In this document: positions 33,099-42,124 of the stretch, in pieces
Numbering within the stretch: the stretch's first letter is position 1
Layout of the letters: each line of letters starts with the position of its first letter
Source: JAFCUW01 sp049898325
Lineage (GTDB): Bacteria > Pseudomonadota > Gammaproteobacteria > Burkholderiales > Burkholderiaceae_D
NCBI RefSeq assembly: GCF_049898325.1
Contig: NZ_JAFCXL010000017.1
Coordinates: forward strand, 1-64,000
Direction of reading: 5' to 3'
Length of the DNA: 64,000 bases
The notes under the pieces: generated by a model
Told to the model about the DNA's origin: nothing
The model's input: the letters and a program-made list of their open reading frames with translations, nothing else
The model's database searches: none
Translations under genes and position numbers: made by a program

Positions 33099-34211
33099 AT
33101 GAAGTTTATCGACGAAGCACGTATTGAAGTCATCGCCGGCGACGGCGGCAACGGCTGCGCCTCATTCTGCCGCGAAAAGTTCCGCCCGTTCGGCGGGCCG
33201 GACGGCGGCGATGGCGGCAAGGGCGGCTCGATCTGGGCCGTGGCCGACCGGAATATCAACACCCTGGTCGACTTCCGCTACTCCAAGATGCACAAGGCCC
33301 GTGACGGTGAGCCGGGCCGCGGCGCCGATTGCTACGGCAAGGGCGCCGACGACATCGAACTGCGCATGCCGGTCGGGACCCTGATCGTCGATAATATTTC
33401 GGGCGAAATCATCGCCGACCTGACCGAACACGGCCAGCGCGAGGCGCTCGCCAAGGGCGGCGAGGGCGGCTGGGGCAACATCCACTTCAAGTCCTCGACC
33501 AACCGCGCGCCCCGTCAAAAGGGCGAGGGCAAGGAAGGCGAACGGCGCGAACTGCGCCTCGAGCTCAAGGTGCTGGCCGACGTCGGCCTGCTGGGCATGC
33601 CGAACGCGGGCAAATCGACCTTCATCACGGCCGTGTCGAACGCCAAGCCGAAGATCGCCGACTACCCGTTCACCACCTTGCACCCGAACCTGGGCGTGGT
33701 GCGCGTGTCGCACGAGAAAAGCTTCGTCATCGCCGATATTCCCGGCCTGATCGAAGGCGCCTCCGAAGGCGCCGGCCTGGGCATCCAGTTCCTGCGCCAC
33801 CTGCAGCGCACCGGTTTGCTGCTGCACATCGTCGACATGGCGCCGTTCGAGACCAATGTCGATCCCGTCAAGGAAGCCAAGGCGCTGGTGAAAGAGCTGG
33901 AAAAATACGACGAAGCGCTGCTCAACAAGCCGCGCTGGATCGTGCTCAACAAGCTCGACGTGGTGCCGGAAGACGAGCGCAAGAAGCGCGTCAAGGATTT
34001 CGTCAAGCGCATGGCCTGGAAGGGCCCCGTGTTCGAAATCTCGGCGCTCAGCCACGAAGGCTGCCAGGATCTCGTGCAGGCGATCTATCGCCACCTCGAA
34101 GAGAAAAAGGGCGAAGAACACCGCGCCGAAGAAACCCAGATGACGGAAGAGGCGCGCGGGATTGCCTCGATCGATCCGGACGATCCGCGTTTCAAGATCT
34201 TTGAAGAGTAA
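33099..34211 (+). CDS. obgE: Obg-family GTPase
   Basis: This is a ribosome-associated GTPase needed for 50S assembly and stress control, 370 residues. The N-terminal Gly-rich Obg domain (about 1-158) has GDGGNGCASFCREKF and GGPDGGDGGKGGS. The G domain has G1 LLGMPNAGKSTF, switch I YPFTTLHPNLGVV, G3 ADIPGLIEGASEGAGLG, G4 VLNKLDVV and G5 SALSHEG. The C-terminal tail (KGEEHRAEETQMTEE) is acidic and short, as in betaproteobacteria. It follows the rpmA terminator and starts MKFIDEARIEVIAGDGG. Confidence 0.98.
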   Translation: MKFIDEARIEVIAGDGGNGCASFCREKFRPFGGPDGGDGGKGGSIWAVADRNINTLVDFRYSKMHKARDGEPGRGADCYGKGADDIELRMPVGTLIVDNISGEIIADLTEHGQREALAKGGEGGWGNIHFKSSTNRAPRQKGEGKEGERRELRLELKVLADVGLLGMPNAGKSTFITAVSNAKPKIADYPFTTLHPNLGVVRVSHEKSFVIADIPGLIEGASEGAGLGIQFLRHLQRTGLLLHIVDMAPFETNVDPVKEAKALVKELEKYDEALLNKPRWIVLNKLDVVPEDERKKRVKDFVKRMAWKGPVFEISALSHEGCQDLVQAIYRHLEEKKGEEHRAEETQMTEEARGIASIDPDDPRFKIFEE

Positions 34212-34212
34212 T

Positions 34213-34617
34213 TTGGCGTCTCCCCAGACGCTGAACCGATGGCGCCGCCAGCTGCTGCAGCTGACGGCCTTGCTCGGTTCGCTGTCGGCCCTGGCGGCCC
34301 TGCTCGACCCTGACCGGGTCGCTGCCGCCATGGGCCTGTTTCTCGTTGGCGTGAACGGCTACAGCCAGTTTTACGCCATCTACGTCGGCACCAGGCTCGC
34401 TACCGCAGCCCTGGCGCTGCTGGCGGCCAGGCCGGGTCAAGCACCCATCCTCGGCGACCTTACCGCATGGTTTATCCTGGCCCAGCCAGCCGGACGCCTG
34501 GCGGCGGCCACCCTGATCGGCTTGCCGCACGGCGTGCTGCTGGCCGTGTGCGCGCTCGAGGTAGCTATCGGCGTGGGCTTGCTGGCGCTACGACCCGGGC
34601 CGGTTAAAATCGAGTAA
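34213..34617 (+). CDS. Small four-helix membrane protein (DUF4345-like)
   Basis: The product is 134 residues if translation begins at TTG 34213, just after the obgE stop. No ATG or GTG fits better before the first helix. Four hydrophobic stretches are visible: LLQLTALLGSLSALAALL, the NGYSQFYAIYVGTRLATAAL region, the LTAWFILAQPAGRLAAATLI region, and LLAVCALEVAIGVGLLAL. The pattern DPDRVAAAMGLFLVGVNGY resembles small DUF4345-type integral proteins, but the match is only approximate. It lies between obgE and proB. The function is unknown. Confidence 0.55.
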   Translation: MASPQTLNRWRRQLLQLTALLGSLSALAALLDPDRVAAAMGLFLVGVNGYSQFYAIYVGTRLATAALALLAARPGQAPILGDLTAWFILAQPAGRLAAATLIGLPHGVLLAVCALEVAIGVGLLALRPGPVKIE

Positions 34618-34644
34618 CGTTTATTTCAGTCTTACGGGCCGCCG

Positions 34645-35763
34645 ATGAAATCTGTTTTGCACACTGCCTCGCGCATTATCATCAAAGTGGGTTCGTCCCT
34701 CGTCACCAATGACGGCCGTGGCCTCGACCATGATGCCATTGCCCGCTGGGCCCTGCAGATCGCGGCCCTGCGCGCCTTGGGCAAGCAGGTCGTGCTGGTC
34801 AGTTCCGGCGCCATCGCCGAGGGCATGCTGCGGCTCGGTTTCGAATCGCGTCCCACCGATATCCACGAATTGCAGGCCTGCGCCGCGGTGGGCCAGATGG
34901 GCCTGGCGCAAATCTATGAAACGAGCTTTCGCGCCCACGGCCTGGGCACCGCCCAGGTGCTGCTGACCCACGCCGACCTGGCCGACCGCGAACGCTATCT
35001 CAATGCGCGCTCGACCCTGACTACCCTGCTGCGCCTGGGCGTGGTGCCGATCATCAACGAGAACGACACCGTCGTGACCGACGAGATCAAGTTCGGCGAC
35101 AACGACACCCTCGGTGCGCTGGTGGCCAACCTGATCGAGGCCGATGCCCTCGTCATCCTCACCGACCAGCATGGCCTGTTCAGCGCCGATCCCCGCAAGG
35201 ACCCGGCGGCCGTGCTGGTGGCCAGTGGCCGCGCGGGCGACCCGGCGCTCGAAGCGATGGCGGGCGGCGCCGGCAGCAGCCTGGGCCGCGGTGGCATGCT
35301 CACCAAGATCCTCGCCGCCAAGCGCGCCGCCCGCTCGGGCGCCCACACTATCATCGCCTGGGGCCGTGACAGCGACGTGCTCACGCGGCTGGCGGCGGGC
35401 GAGGCGATCGGTACCCAGTTGCTGGCCGACACGGGCCGCATGACCGCCCGCAAGCAGTGGATGACGGACCACTTGCACACGGCGGGCAGCGTCACGCTCG
35501 ACGCGGGCGCCGTGCAAAAGCTCACGCGCGAGGGCAAATCGCTGTTGCCGATCGGCGTGATCGCCGTCAGTGGCGAATTCGGCCGCGGCGCCGTGGTCAC
35601 CTGCGTGGGCGAGGACGGCGTGGCGGTAGCGCGCGGGCTGTCGAATTATTCGAGCAGCGAAGCGCGCCGCATCATGCGCAAGCCGTCGTCGGAGATCGAG
35701 GCCATTCTCGGCTTCCTGGAGGGGCCGGAACTGATTCACCGCGATAATATGGTGCTGATGTAG
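34645..35763 (+). CDS. proB: Glutamate 5-kinase
   Basis: This does the first step of proline synthesis: it phosphorylates glutamate to glutamyl-5-phosphate. It has 372 residues. The amino-acid-kinase domain shows IIIKVGSSLVTNDG, QVVLVSSGAIAEGM, VPIINENDTVVTDEIKFGDN and DTLGALVANLIEADALVILT, then LGRGGMLTKILAAKRAARSG. A C-terminal PUA domain begins near TLDAGAVQKLTREGKSLLPI and includes GRGAVVTCV. It lies 28 bp after the small membrane protein gene and converges on nth. The usual rpmA-obgE-proB order is kept. Confidence 0.97.
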   Translation: MKSVLHTASRIIIKVGSSLVTNDGRGLDHDAIARWALQIAALRALGKQVVLVSSGAIAEGMLRLGFESRPTDIHELQACAAVGQMGLAQIYETSFRAHGLGTAQVLLTHADLADRERYLNARSTLTTLLRLGVVPIINENDTVVTDEIKFGDNDTLGALVANLIEADALVILTDQHGLFSADPRKDPAAVLVASGRAGDPALEAMAGGAGSSLGRGGMLTKILAAKRAARSGAHTIIAWGRDSDVLTRLAAGEAIGTQLLADTGRMTARKQWMTDHLHTAGSVTLDAGAVQKLTREGKSLLPIGVIAVSGEFGRGAVVTCVGEDGVAVARGLSNYSSSEARRIMRKPSSEIEAILGFLEGPELIHRDNMVLM

Positions 35764-35784
35764 GCAGCACGGCGCTGCGGCGCT

Positions 35785-36456
35785 TTAGGCGGGCACCGGC
35801 TGCGGCGGCAGCAGCCCTTCGGGCGCGGCGGTTTTTTGCTTGTACTCGCACAGATCGGCGATGACGCAATTCCAGCACAGGGGTTTGCGCGCCATGCAGG
35901 TGTAGCGGCCGTGCAAAATCAGCCAGTGATGGGCGTCCTGCAGAAAGTCTTTCGGCACGAACTTGAGCAATTTCTGCTCGACGATCTCGACCGTCTTGCC
36001 GGGCGCCAGGCCGGTGCGGTTGGCCACCCGGAAGATGTGGGTGTCGACGGCGATGGTGGGGTCGCCAAAGGCCGTGTTGAGCACCACGTTGGCCGTCTTG
36101 CGGCCCACCCCCGGCAAGGATTCGAGCGCCTCGCGCGAATGGGGCACGGCGCCGCCGTACTGGTCGACCAGGATCTGGCAGGTCGCCAGTACATTTTTCG
36201 CCTTGGTGTTGTACAGGCCGATGCTGGAAATATAGGTTTTCAGTTCGTCCAGGCCCAGCGCCAGCATCGCTTGCGGCGTGTTTGCCACCGGATAGAGCTT
36301 GCGCGTGGCCTTGTTGACGCCCACATCGGTCGACTGCGCCGACAGCAGCACGGCAATCAACAATTCGAACGGCGTGGTGTAGGCCAGCTCGGTGGTGGGG
36401 TGGGGGTTGTTGGCACGAAATCGGGTAAATATTTCCAGGCGCTTGGCGCCGTTCAT
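35785..36456 (-). CDS. nth: Endonuclease III
   Basis: This is a DNA glycosylase/AP lyase for oxidised pyrimidines, 223 residues from ATG 36456. The helix-hairpin-helix is ESLPGVGRKTANVVL with the catalytic Lys in GRKTA. The catalytic Asp is in AVDTHIFRVANR. The [4Fe-4S] loop is near the end (CMARKPLCWNCVIADLC). A Pro/Ala-rich tail extends slightly beyond the E. coli end. Its start overlaps the rsxB stop (ATGA), so the two are translated together, a pairing also seen in other betaproteobacteria and in the rsx-nth operon of E. coli. Confidence 0.97.
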   Translation of the reverse strand: MNGAKRLEIFTRFRANNPHPTTELAYTTPFELLIAVLLSAQSTDVGVNKATRKLYPVANTPQAMLALGLDELKTYISSIGLYNTKAKNVLATCQILVDQYGGAVPHSREALESLPGVGRKTANVVLNTAFGDPTIAVDTHIFRVANRTGLAPGKTVEIVEQKLLKFVPKDFLQDAHHWLILHGRYTCMARKPLCWNCVIADLCEYKQKTAAPEGLLPPQPVPA

Positions 36457-37118
36457 GGCTTGGCCGCTTTCTGGCGCGCCCGTTCGATGGCGGCGGCGAT
36501 GATGGCCCGCTTGCGCTCTTTCTCGGCCAGTTCGGCTGGCGTATTGCTCGTCTCGGCGTTGACGTCGCGCAGCTTGGCCACGGCCTTGGCGGCCAGGCGG
36601 GCGTCGTTTTCTTCGCGTTCGCGTTGCAGGCGGGCGCTGCGGAAATCGTGGCGCGCGCGGGCCGCCTCGGCCTGCTCGGCCGTCCACGCGTTCCAGCCGG
36701 TGGCGTCGCCGGTGACGGGGAACATGACGATGCAGTCGACCGGGCAGGGCGCCACGCACAGGTCGCAACCGGTGCACTGGCTGGGCAGGATCGTGTGCAT
36801 CTGCTTGGCCGCGCCCAGGATGGCGTCGACGGGACAGGCCTGGATGCACAGGGTGCAGCCGATGCACAGCGATTCGTCGATGAACGCGACCGAGCGGGGG
36901 CGCTCGAAGCCGTTGACGGGATTGAGGGGAATGACGCGCTGGCCAGTGATGGCGGCGAGCCGCTCGATGCCCTGCTGACCACCGGGCGGACACTGGTTGA
37001 TGTGGGCCTCACCGGCGGCGATGGCCTCGGCATACGGCCGGCACGCCGGATAGCCGCACTTCGTGCATTGCGTTTGCGGCAGGGCGTCTTCGATGAGGTC
37101 GGCTAAGGTCTTGGTCAC
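36453..37118 (-). CDS. rsxB: RsxB/RnfB-like ferredoxin-type electron transport protein
   Basis: The product is 221 residues. The N-terminal Cys set (CTKCGYPACRPYAEAI, then CPPGG) is the RnfB-specific Fe-S domain. Two bacterial ferredoxin motifs follow: CIGCTLCIQACP and CTGCDLCVAPCP. A Lys/Glu-rich helical tail ends in ARQKAAKP. The hydrophobic N-terminal anchor of full RnfB is missing, and no other rnf/rsx gene is nearby, so it is the stand-alone soluble form of betaproteobacteria. It may supply electrons to, or repair, Fe-S enzymes such as the Nth partner next to it, by inference. Confidence 0.93.
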   Translation of the reverse strand: MTKTLADLIEDALPQTQCTKCGYPACRPYAEAIAAGEAHINQCPPGGQQGIERLAAITGQRVIPLNPVNGFERPRSVAFIDESLCIGCTLCIQACPVDAILGAAKQMHTILPSQCTGCDLCVAPCPVDCIVMFPVTGDATGWNAWTAEQAEAARARHDFRSARLQREREENDARLAAKAVAKLRDVNAETSNTPAELAEKERKRAIIAAAIERARQKAAKP

Positions 37119-37183
37119 GGTGCGGGCACTGGCAAAACACCATTATCTCACGCCGGGCCATCGCGCAAAAAACGTAAAAAACG

Positions 37184-37218
37184 CAAAAACGGCGCCAGCT
37201 CGTGCAAGCTGGCGCCGT
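37184..37218 (-). terminator. Rho-independent terminator
   Basis: On the minus strand ACGGCGCCAGCT, loop TGCACG and AGCTGGCGCCGT are followed by TTTTT. It ends the PHA depolymerase gene just downstream of its stop at 37242. Confidence 0.92.
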
Positions 37219-37241
37219 CGACTGGGTCGCGCTATCAGGTC

Positions 37242-38477
37242 TTAGCGGTGCTGCGCGATAAACTCGGTGATCTTCGGACAGACCACCTCGCGCCAGCGGC
37301 GGCCCGAGAAGATGCCGTAGTGGCCGGCGCCGGGGGCGACAAAATCCTGCTGCATGTCGGCCGGGATGCCGGAGCACAATTCATGGGCGGCCTGGGTCTG
37401 GCCAGCGCCGGAAATGTCGTCGAGCTCGCCTTCGACGGTGAGCAGGGCCACCGTGGTGATGTCTTGCGGGCGCACCAGCTGGCCGCCCACTTCCCAGGTG
37501 CCGCGTGGCAAGGAAAAGTCCTGGAACACCGTCTTGATGGTGTCGAGGTAGTACTCGGCGGGCATGTCGAGCACGGCGTTGTACTCATTGTAGAACTGGC
37601 GATGGCTCTCGGCCGGTTCGTCGTCGCCGCGCACCAGGTGCTGGTAGAACTCGCGGTGGCTCTGGGCGTGGCGGCCCGGGTTCATGGCGATGAAGCCGGC
37701 GTGCTGCAGGAAGCCCGGGTAGACCTTGCGGCCGAAACCGGGAAAATTCGATGGCACCGCGTAGATCACGGTGTTTTCAAACCACGAAAACGGCTTTTCG
37801 GTGGCCAGGTCGTTGACGGCGGTGGGCGACTTGCGGGGATCGATGGGGCCGCCCATCATCGTCATGGTCTTCGGCAGTTTCGGGTCCTTGTTGGTGGCCA
37901 TCAGCGAGATGGCGGCCAGCACGGGCACGGTGGGCTGGCAGACGGAAATGACGTGCACCTCGGGACCGAGATCGCGGATGAAATCCTGCACATAGAAAAT
38001 GTAGTCATCGAGGTGGAACGGGCCGCTGGCGGCGGGCACCATGCGGGCGTCGGTCCAGTCGGTGATGAAGACGTCGTGCTTGGGCAGCAAGCCGCGCACG
38101 GTGTCGCGCAGCAGGGTCGAGTGGTGGCCCGACAGGGGGGCGACGAGCAGCACGGTCGGCTGATTGAGCCCCGCAATTGCGGCCTCGGCCAGGTCTTTCT
38201 TGAAATGGAGCAGGCGGCAGAACGGCTTGGTGTCGACCACCTGTTCGACGATGGCCACGGTATTGCCGTCGATCACGGTGTCCTTGATATCGAAGGCCGG
38301 CTTTTCGTAGTCTTTGCCGAGGCGGTACATCAATTCGTAACCGGCCGCGATACGCTGGGCAAACGGGGTGTGGGCGAACGGCGAAACGGGGTTCGAGAAC
38401 AGCTTGGCGGAGGCGTCGGCCCACTGCATCATGGGTGTCAGAAGGGACCGCTGCATCTCGTGCAATTGGTAGAGCAT
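37242..38477 (-). CDS. phaZ: Intracellular polyhydroxyalkanoate depolymerase
   Basis: The product is 411 residues with no signal peptide. It is an alpha/beta hydrolase that degrades PHB granules in the cell. The nucleophile elbow carries Cys instead of Ser: HVISVCQPTVP with Cys180, the hallmark of PhaZ1-type intracellular depolymerases. The active-site His lies in APGAGHYGIFSGRRWRE near the C-terminus, and DISGAGQTQAAHELC precedes it. It starts MLYQLHEMQRSLLTPMMQWA, the conserved N-terminus of this family. It is a single-gene unit with a strong terminator. Confidence 0.95.
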   Translation of the reverse strand: MLYQLHEMQRSLLTPMMQWADASAKLFSNPVSPFAHTPFAQRIAAGYELMYRLGKDYEKPAFDIKDTVIDGNTVAIVEQVVDTKPFCRLLHFKKDLAEAAIAGLNQPTVLLVAPLSGHHSTLLRDTVRGLLPKHDVFITDWTDARMVPAASGPFHLDDYIFYVQDFIRDLGPEVHVISVCQPTVPVLAAISLMATNKDPKLPKTMTMMGGPIDPRKSPTAVNDLATEKPFSWFENTVIYAVPSNFPGFGRKVYPGFLQHAGFIAMNPGRHAQSHREFYQHLVRGDDEPAESHRQFYNEYNAVLDMPAEYYLDTIKTVFQDFSLPRGTWEVGGQLVRPQDITTVALLTVEGELDDISGAGQTQAAHELCSGIPADMQQDFVAPGAGHYGIFSGRRWREVVCPKITEFIAQHR

Positions 38478-38724
38478 GATTTTCTTTCGGTGTGTGGCGC
38501 GGGCCGCGCGGGCGGCATTGCCGCGCAGGCCAGCATTGCATTATTGTATTGCATCACTACGGTGCAGCTTGAAGCTTGGGTCGGCCAGCGTAGCAGCCGG
38601 ACCTTACTGCTGATTGACAAGTGCGAGGGCAGGAACTCTGCCCGCTGTCTGGACGGTCGTGCGTTGCGGCAGTCAATGTTTTATCACGATTTTTACCAAC
38701 GCGTCGGTGGTCGAGCGCACATCC

Positions 38725-38753
38725 AAAAAAAATGCCCTGCAAGCAGGGCATTT
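38725..38753 (-). terminator. Rho-independent terminator after fdxA-fpr
   Basis: On the minus strand AAATGCCCTGC, two bases, then GCAGGGCATTT and a run of T. It lies 26 bp after the fpr stop. Confidence 0.9.
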
Positions 38754-38778
38754 GTATCCGTACGGAAACGGAACGTTG

Positions 38779-39870
38779 TTAGTCGAACACCGGCGTTTCG
38801 ACGCCGAGGATCTTGTGCAATTTCGGCGACGTGGTCGTGTATTGCATGTGAATCTTTTTGTCCGGGAAGATGTAAGGCGCGGCGCCGAAGGCGGCCAGGG
38901 CCGCTTCGTGGAAGCCGGACAGGATCAGTTTCTTTTTGCCGGGGTAGGTGTTGATGTCACCGACCGCGAAAATGCCGGGCACATTGGTCTCGAATTTTTC
39001 CGTGCTGACCACTTTGAGCTGGCGCCGCTCGATATCGAGGCCCCAGTCGGCGATCGGGCCCAGTTTGGGCGACAGGCCAAAGAACACCAGCAGCATGTCC
39101 AGCGGCACGCGGCGGGTGACGCCGTCCGGTCCGGTGACCTTGATTTCGCTCAGCTGGCCGGCCTTGCTGTCGAACCCGGTGACCTGGCCCGTGATCAGCT
39201 GCATTTCGTAGGCGTCGCACAGGGCTTTCATTTTTGCCACCGAGGCGGGGGCCGCGCGGAAGTCGTCGCGGCGGTGCAGCAGCACCACCGATTCGGCCTT
39301 GCCGACAAAGTTCAGGGCCCAGTCGAGGGCGGAGTCGCCGCCGCCGCAGATGACCAGGTTCTTGCCTTCGAACAGGGCAGGTTCCTTGACGCGGTAGTGC
39401 AACTGGGTGCCTTCGAACGCTTCGATGCCGTCGACCTTGATGGTGCGGGCCTGGAACGAGCCCACGCCGGCGGCGATAAAAATCGTCTTGGTGATGAACC
39501 GCGTGCCGGTCGAGGTTTCGACGTTGAAGCGGCCGTCTTCACGGCGCTGCACGACAGTGACTTCCTGGCCCAGGTGGAACGTGGGCTCGAACGGCTCGAT
39601 CTGCTTGAGCAGGTTGTCGGTCAGTTCCTGGCCGGTGCACACGGGGACGGCGGGAATGTCGTAGATGGGCTTGTCGGGATACAGTTCGACGCATTGGCCG
39701 CCGACGGCAGCGAGCGAATCGATGACGTGCGCTTTGATCTCGAGCAAGCCCAGTTCGAATACCTGGAACAGGCCGACGGGACCGGCGCCGATGATCACGG
39801 CATCGCTGTCGATGGCGCCTTCGAACGAACTGTTGGGAGCGACAATGGCCGCCTCGTGAGAAATTGTCAT
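38779..39870 (-). CDS. fpr: Ferredoxin-NADP reductase, thioredoxin-reductase-like type
   Basis: This is a flavoprotein of 363 residues that moves electrons between NADPH and ferredoxin. FAD binding is at AVIIGAGPVGLFQVFELG and the later FAVGDINTYPGKKKLI. NADPH binding is at VICGGGDSALDWALNF and LLHRRDDFRA. The CxxC of thioredoxin reductases is absent, as expected for this FNR type. It lies 36 bp after fdxA, so ferredoxin and reductase are made together. The C-terminal segment YTTTSPKLHKILGV is typical for the family. Confidence 0.93.
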   Translation of the reverse strand: MTISHEAAIVAPNSSFEGAIDSDAVIIGAGPVGLFQVFELGLLEIKAHVIDSLAAVGGQCVELYPDKPIYDIPAVPVCTGQELTDNLLKQIEPFEPTFHLGQEVTVVQRREDGRFNVETSTGTRFITKTIFIAAGVGSFQARTIKVDGIEAFEGTQLHYRVKEPALFEGKNLVICGGGDSALDWALNFVGKAESVVLLHRRDDFRAAPASVAKMKALCDAYEMQLITGQVTGFDSKAGQLSEIKVTGPDGVTRRVPLDMLLVFFGLSPKLGPIADWGLDIERRQLKVVSTEKFETNVPGIFAVGDINTYPGKKKLILSGFHEAALAAFGAAPYIFPDKKIHMQYTTTSPKLHKILGVETPVFD

Positions 39871-39906
39871 GCTTGAATTCCTGGTTTTTTTGAGAAGAAC
39901 GGACGC

Positions 39907-40230
39907 TTAGCGCACCAGCTGGTCCAGCTTGTCCTTGACGTCTTTCCACTTTTCCGCGTCCGGCAGGGCCGGCTTGGTCTTGGTGATGGACGGCCAGTTG
40001 CGGGCCAGATCGACGTTGATCTTGATAAACTTGACCTGGTCGGCCGGCACGTCTTCCTCGGCGTAGATGGCATTCACGGGGCATTCGGCGACGCAGACTG
40101 CGCAGTCGATGCACTCGTCAGGGTCGATGGTGAGGAAATTTGGCCCTTCCCGGAAACAATCTACCGGGCACACATCGACGCAGTCCGTGTAGCGGCAGGC
40201 GATGCATGATTCGGTGACAACGTGGGTCAT
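39907..40230 (-). CDS. fdxA: Seven-iron ferredoxin FdxA
   Basis: The product is 107 residues from ATG 40230. The first cluster set is CIACRYTDCVDVCPVDCF, whose Cys spacing suits a [3Fe-4S] plus [4Fe-4S] ferredoxin. The second is CIDCAVCVAECPVNAI. The C-terminal helical part (INVDLARNWPSITKTKPALP) is the standard FdxA extension. It carries electrons and is paired with the NADP reductase gene just downstream. The 290 bp before it hold the promoter region, where I see no clear boxes. Confidence 0.96.
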   Translation of the reverse strand: MTHVVTESCIACRYTDCVDVCPVDCFREGPNFLTIDPDECIDCAVCVAECPVNAIYAEEDVPADQVKFIKINVDLARNWPSITKTKPALPDAEKWKDVKDKLDQLVR

Positions 40231-40520
40231 AACAGTCCTATCAAAGAATTGGGTAATGCGGGGGTATCGCGCCAAAAGCGGGCTGGAGATGAGTTCGCCA
40301 ACCAAGGCAAAGCACTGTATTTTAAGGCAATTCGCTTTTTCCCACAATTGACGCGCCAGATACATTCAGCATAAGCATATACGGGCCGGCGGCGCGGCGC
40401 GCGGCCGGCCGGCCGATGGCGGCAGCGCCCGGGTGGGCAATGGCGGCTCGGTGCGGTACTGAAATCGGGCGAAAAATGGCGGGAAATGTGCGGGAAATGT
40501 GCGGAAAAGCGGGCGCTGGC

Positions 40521-41996
40521 TCAGCGCCGCGCCGCCGTGTCGATCATGGCGTCGCTGACCATTTCGGTCGCGCCGGTGCGCCCGTGCTCGGCACACCACC
40601 GGGCCAGGGCGGCCATTTCACCATCGAGCACGCTGTCGATGGCGTAATACTCGGCCAGGTTCATGGTGCCGCAGCACGCGCGCCGGTCCTGCTGCACGCC
40701 GGGCGCGTCCTTCACGTGCGCCGCCAGCACCACGGCGTCGGCGTGGTCTTCGCTCAGGGGCACGGGCGAGGTGACCACTTCGCGCACGGCGAAGCGGTTG
40801 CGGATGCTGTTGCGGTAGGCCACCGGTTTGCCATCCTCGAGCGACAGGCGCAGCATGGCGTTGACGACGTCGGCATACGCCGGGGCGATCTCGGGCGCCG
40901 CCACCAGCGCGCGCAGCACCAGCGCGCGCAGGTAAGCGCCCACTTCGTGCAGCACCAGCCCATCGTCGCGCAACAGGGGATCGCGCTCGGTGGCGAAGCA
41001 ATCGGCCAGGATGTCGTAGACGGCGCCCGTAAATACCTGCGACAGGGCATGCACTTCGCTGCCCGCTTCGCTCATGGTGAGGTCATTGTCGGCGTTGCGC
41101 AGGCCGGTGGCGGTGCCCAGCGCCAGGCCGAACTGTTCGGCGATGTCGGCCAGGAAGGTCTTGTCGTGCAGGCGCGCCTTGGTCTGGGCGATCACCGCCT
41201 CGCACTGGTCCAGTTGCGACAGCGCCAGAAAAATCGCCGTCAGGTCGCCGAAGGACTCGTGCAGGCCGCCCGTCTGTGGCGGATTGTCCGCGTCCAGCCA
41301 GGCCGGCTTGAGGCCGTCGAGCACGGCGTGGCCCGTTTCGTGCGACACGATGTCGAACGAGCGGCAGGTGTAGACGCGGCTGCCGTCCTGATCGGACACG
41401 AAGTGGCCAAATTTCAGGCAGCACTGGGCGCGGCTGTAAAAGGCGTTCATCACGTTCGGCAAGCCGTAGGCGAATACCTGCAGGGGCGCCGTGTCGACGC
41501 TGCTGTTCCATTGCCACGGCAAGGGCATCGGATCGCCCGCCGCCGACAGCGCGCGCTGGTACATGGTGAGGGTCTGGCGCACCACGGCGAAGGCGTGGAC
41601 GGCGTCGAACTGGGGGGTGTCGGCGGTGGTGACGAAGTCGCCGAACGCATTCGGGCTGACCGGGGCGATGGCCGGGTCGCTCGAGACGATCCGGGCGTCG
41701 CGGGGGCCGTCGAGTACCACGCCCGGCAAAAATGCCTTGCGGGTGCCGATTTCGCTGACCGAGGGATCCTGCTTCCACATCAGCACCCGGGCGCCGAAGG
41801 CAAATTGCAGGGGCACGGGAGAGGCGATGTCGGGCGCGTGCTGCTGGCCGGGCCCCAGGCTGCCGGGCCGCCCCGGCTGCTCGAGCAATTGCGCCGCCTT
41901 GCGGTGGGCGCGCCAGGCGGCAGTGGGGACCGGGACGGCCCCCGGCGCGGAAGCGGCCCCTGCCGGCCGCTGGCCGTCGCCATCGCGGGTGTCCAT
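40521..41996 (-). CDS. Gluzincin-type zinc metallopeptidase without signal peptide
   Basis: The product is 491 residues from ATG 41996, which has GAGGAG in front. The zinc site is visible: SFDIVSHETGHAVLDGL gives HExxH (His219, Glu220, His223), and GGLHESFGDLTAIF gives the third ligand in an ExxxD pattern (Glu247, Asp251). This is the thermolysin/M4-like layout. No secretion signal or M4 propeptide is seen: the first 60 residues are Pro/Ala/Gln-rich and polar, so the protein is probably cytosolic or exported by another route. A Cys pair (RACCGTMN) occurs near the C-terminus. It is a single gene with unknown substrate. Confidence 0.8.
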   Translation of the reverse strand: MDTRDGDGQRPAGAASAPGAVPVPTAAWRAHRKAAQLLEQPGRPGSLGPGQQHAPDIASPVPLQFAFGARVLMWKQDPSVSEIGTRKAFLPGVVLDGPRDARIVSSDPAIAPVSPNAFGDFVTTADTPQFDAVHAFAVVRQTLTMYQRALSAAGDPMPLPWQWNSSVDTAPLQVFAYGLPNVMNAFYSRAQCCLKFGHFVSDQDGSRVYTCRSFDIVSHETGHAVLDGLKPAWLDADNPPQTGGLHESFGDLTAIFLALSQLDQCEAVIAQTKARLHDKTFLADIAEQFGLALGTATGLRNADNDLTMSEAGSEVHALSQVFTGAVYDILADCFATERDPLLRDDGLVLHEVGAYLRALVLRALVAAPEIAPAYADVVNAMLRLSLEDGKPVAYRNSIRNRFAVREVVTSPVPLSEDHADAVVLAAHVKDAPGVQQDRRACCGTMNLAEYYAIDSVLDGEMAALARWCAEHGRTGATEMVSDAMIDTAARR

Positions 41997-42124
41997 GTGC
42001 TCTCCTCGATCTATTTCCAAGGGGAATGATCGCGCCGCTTGCCATCCCCTTGCTTGAGATGCATCAAGGCATGGTGTTTCGATTAGAATGGCTGCCATTT
42101 ATTTTAGGCAGGAAGACACACTTC

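Noticed and set aside
40470..40510. CGGGAAATGTG direct repeat before the metallopeptidase stop
   Set aside because: Only two short imperfect copies downstream of a gene end; no evident role.
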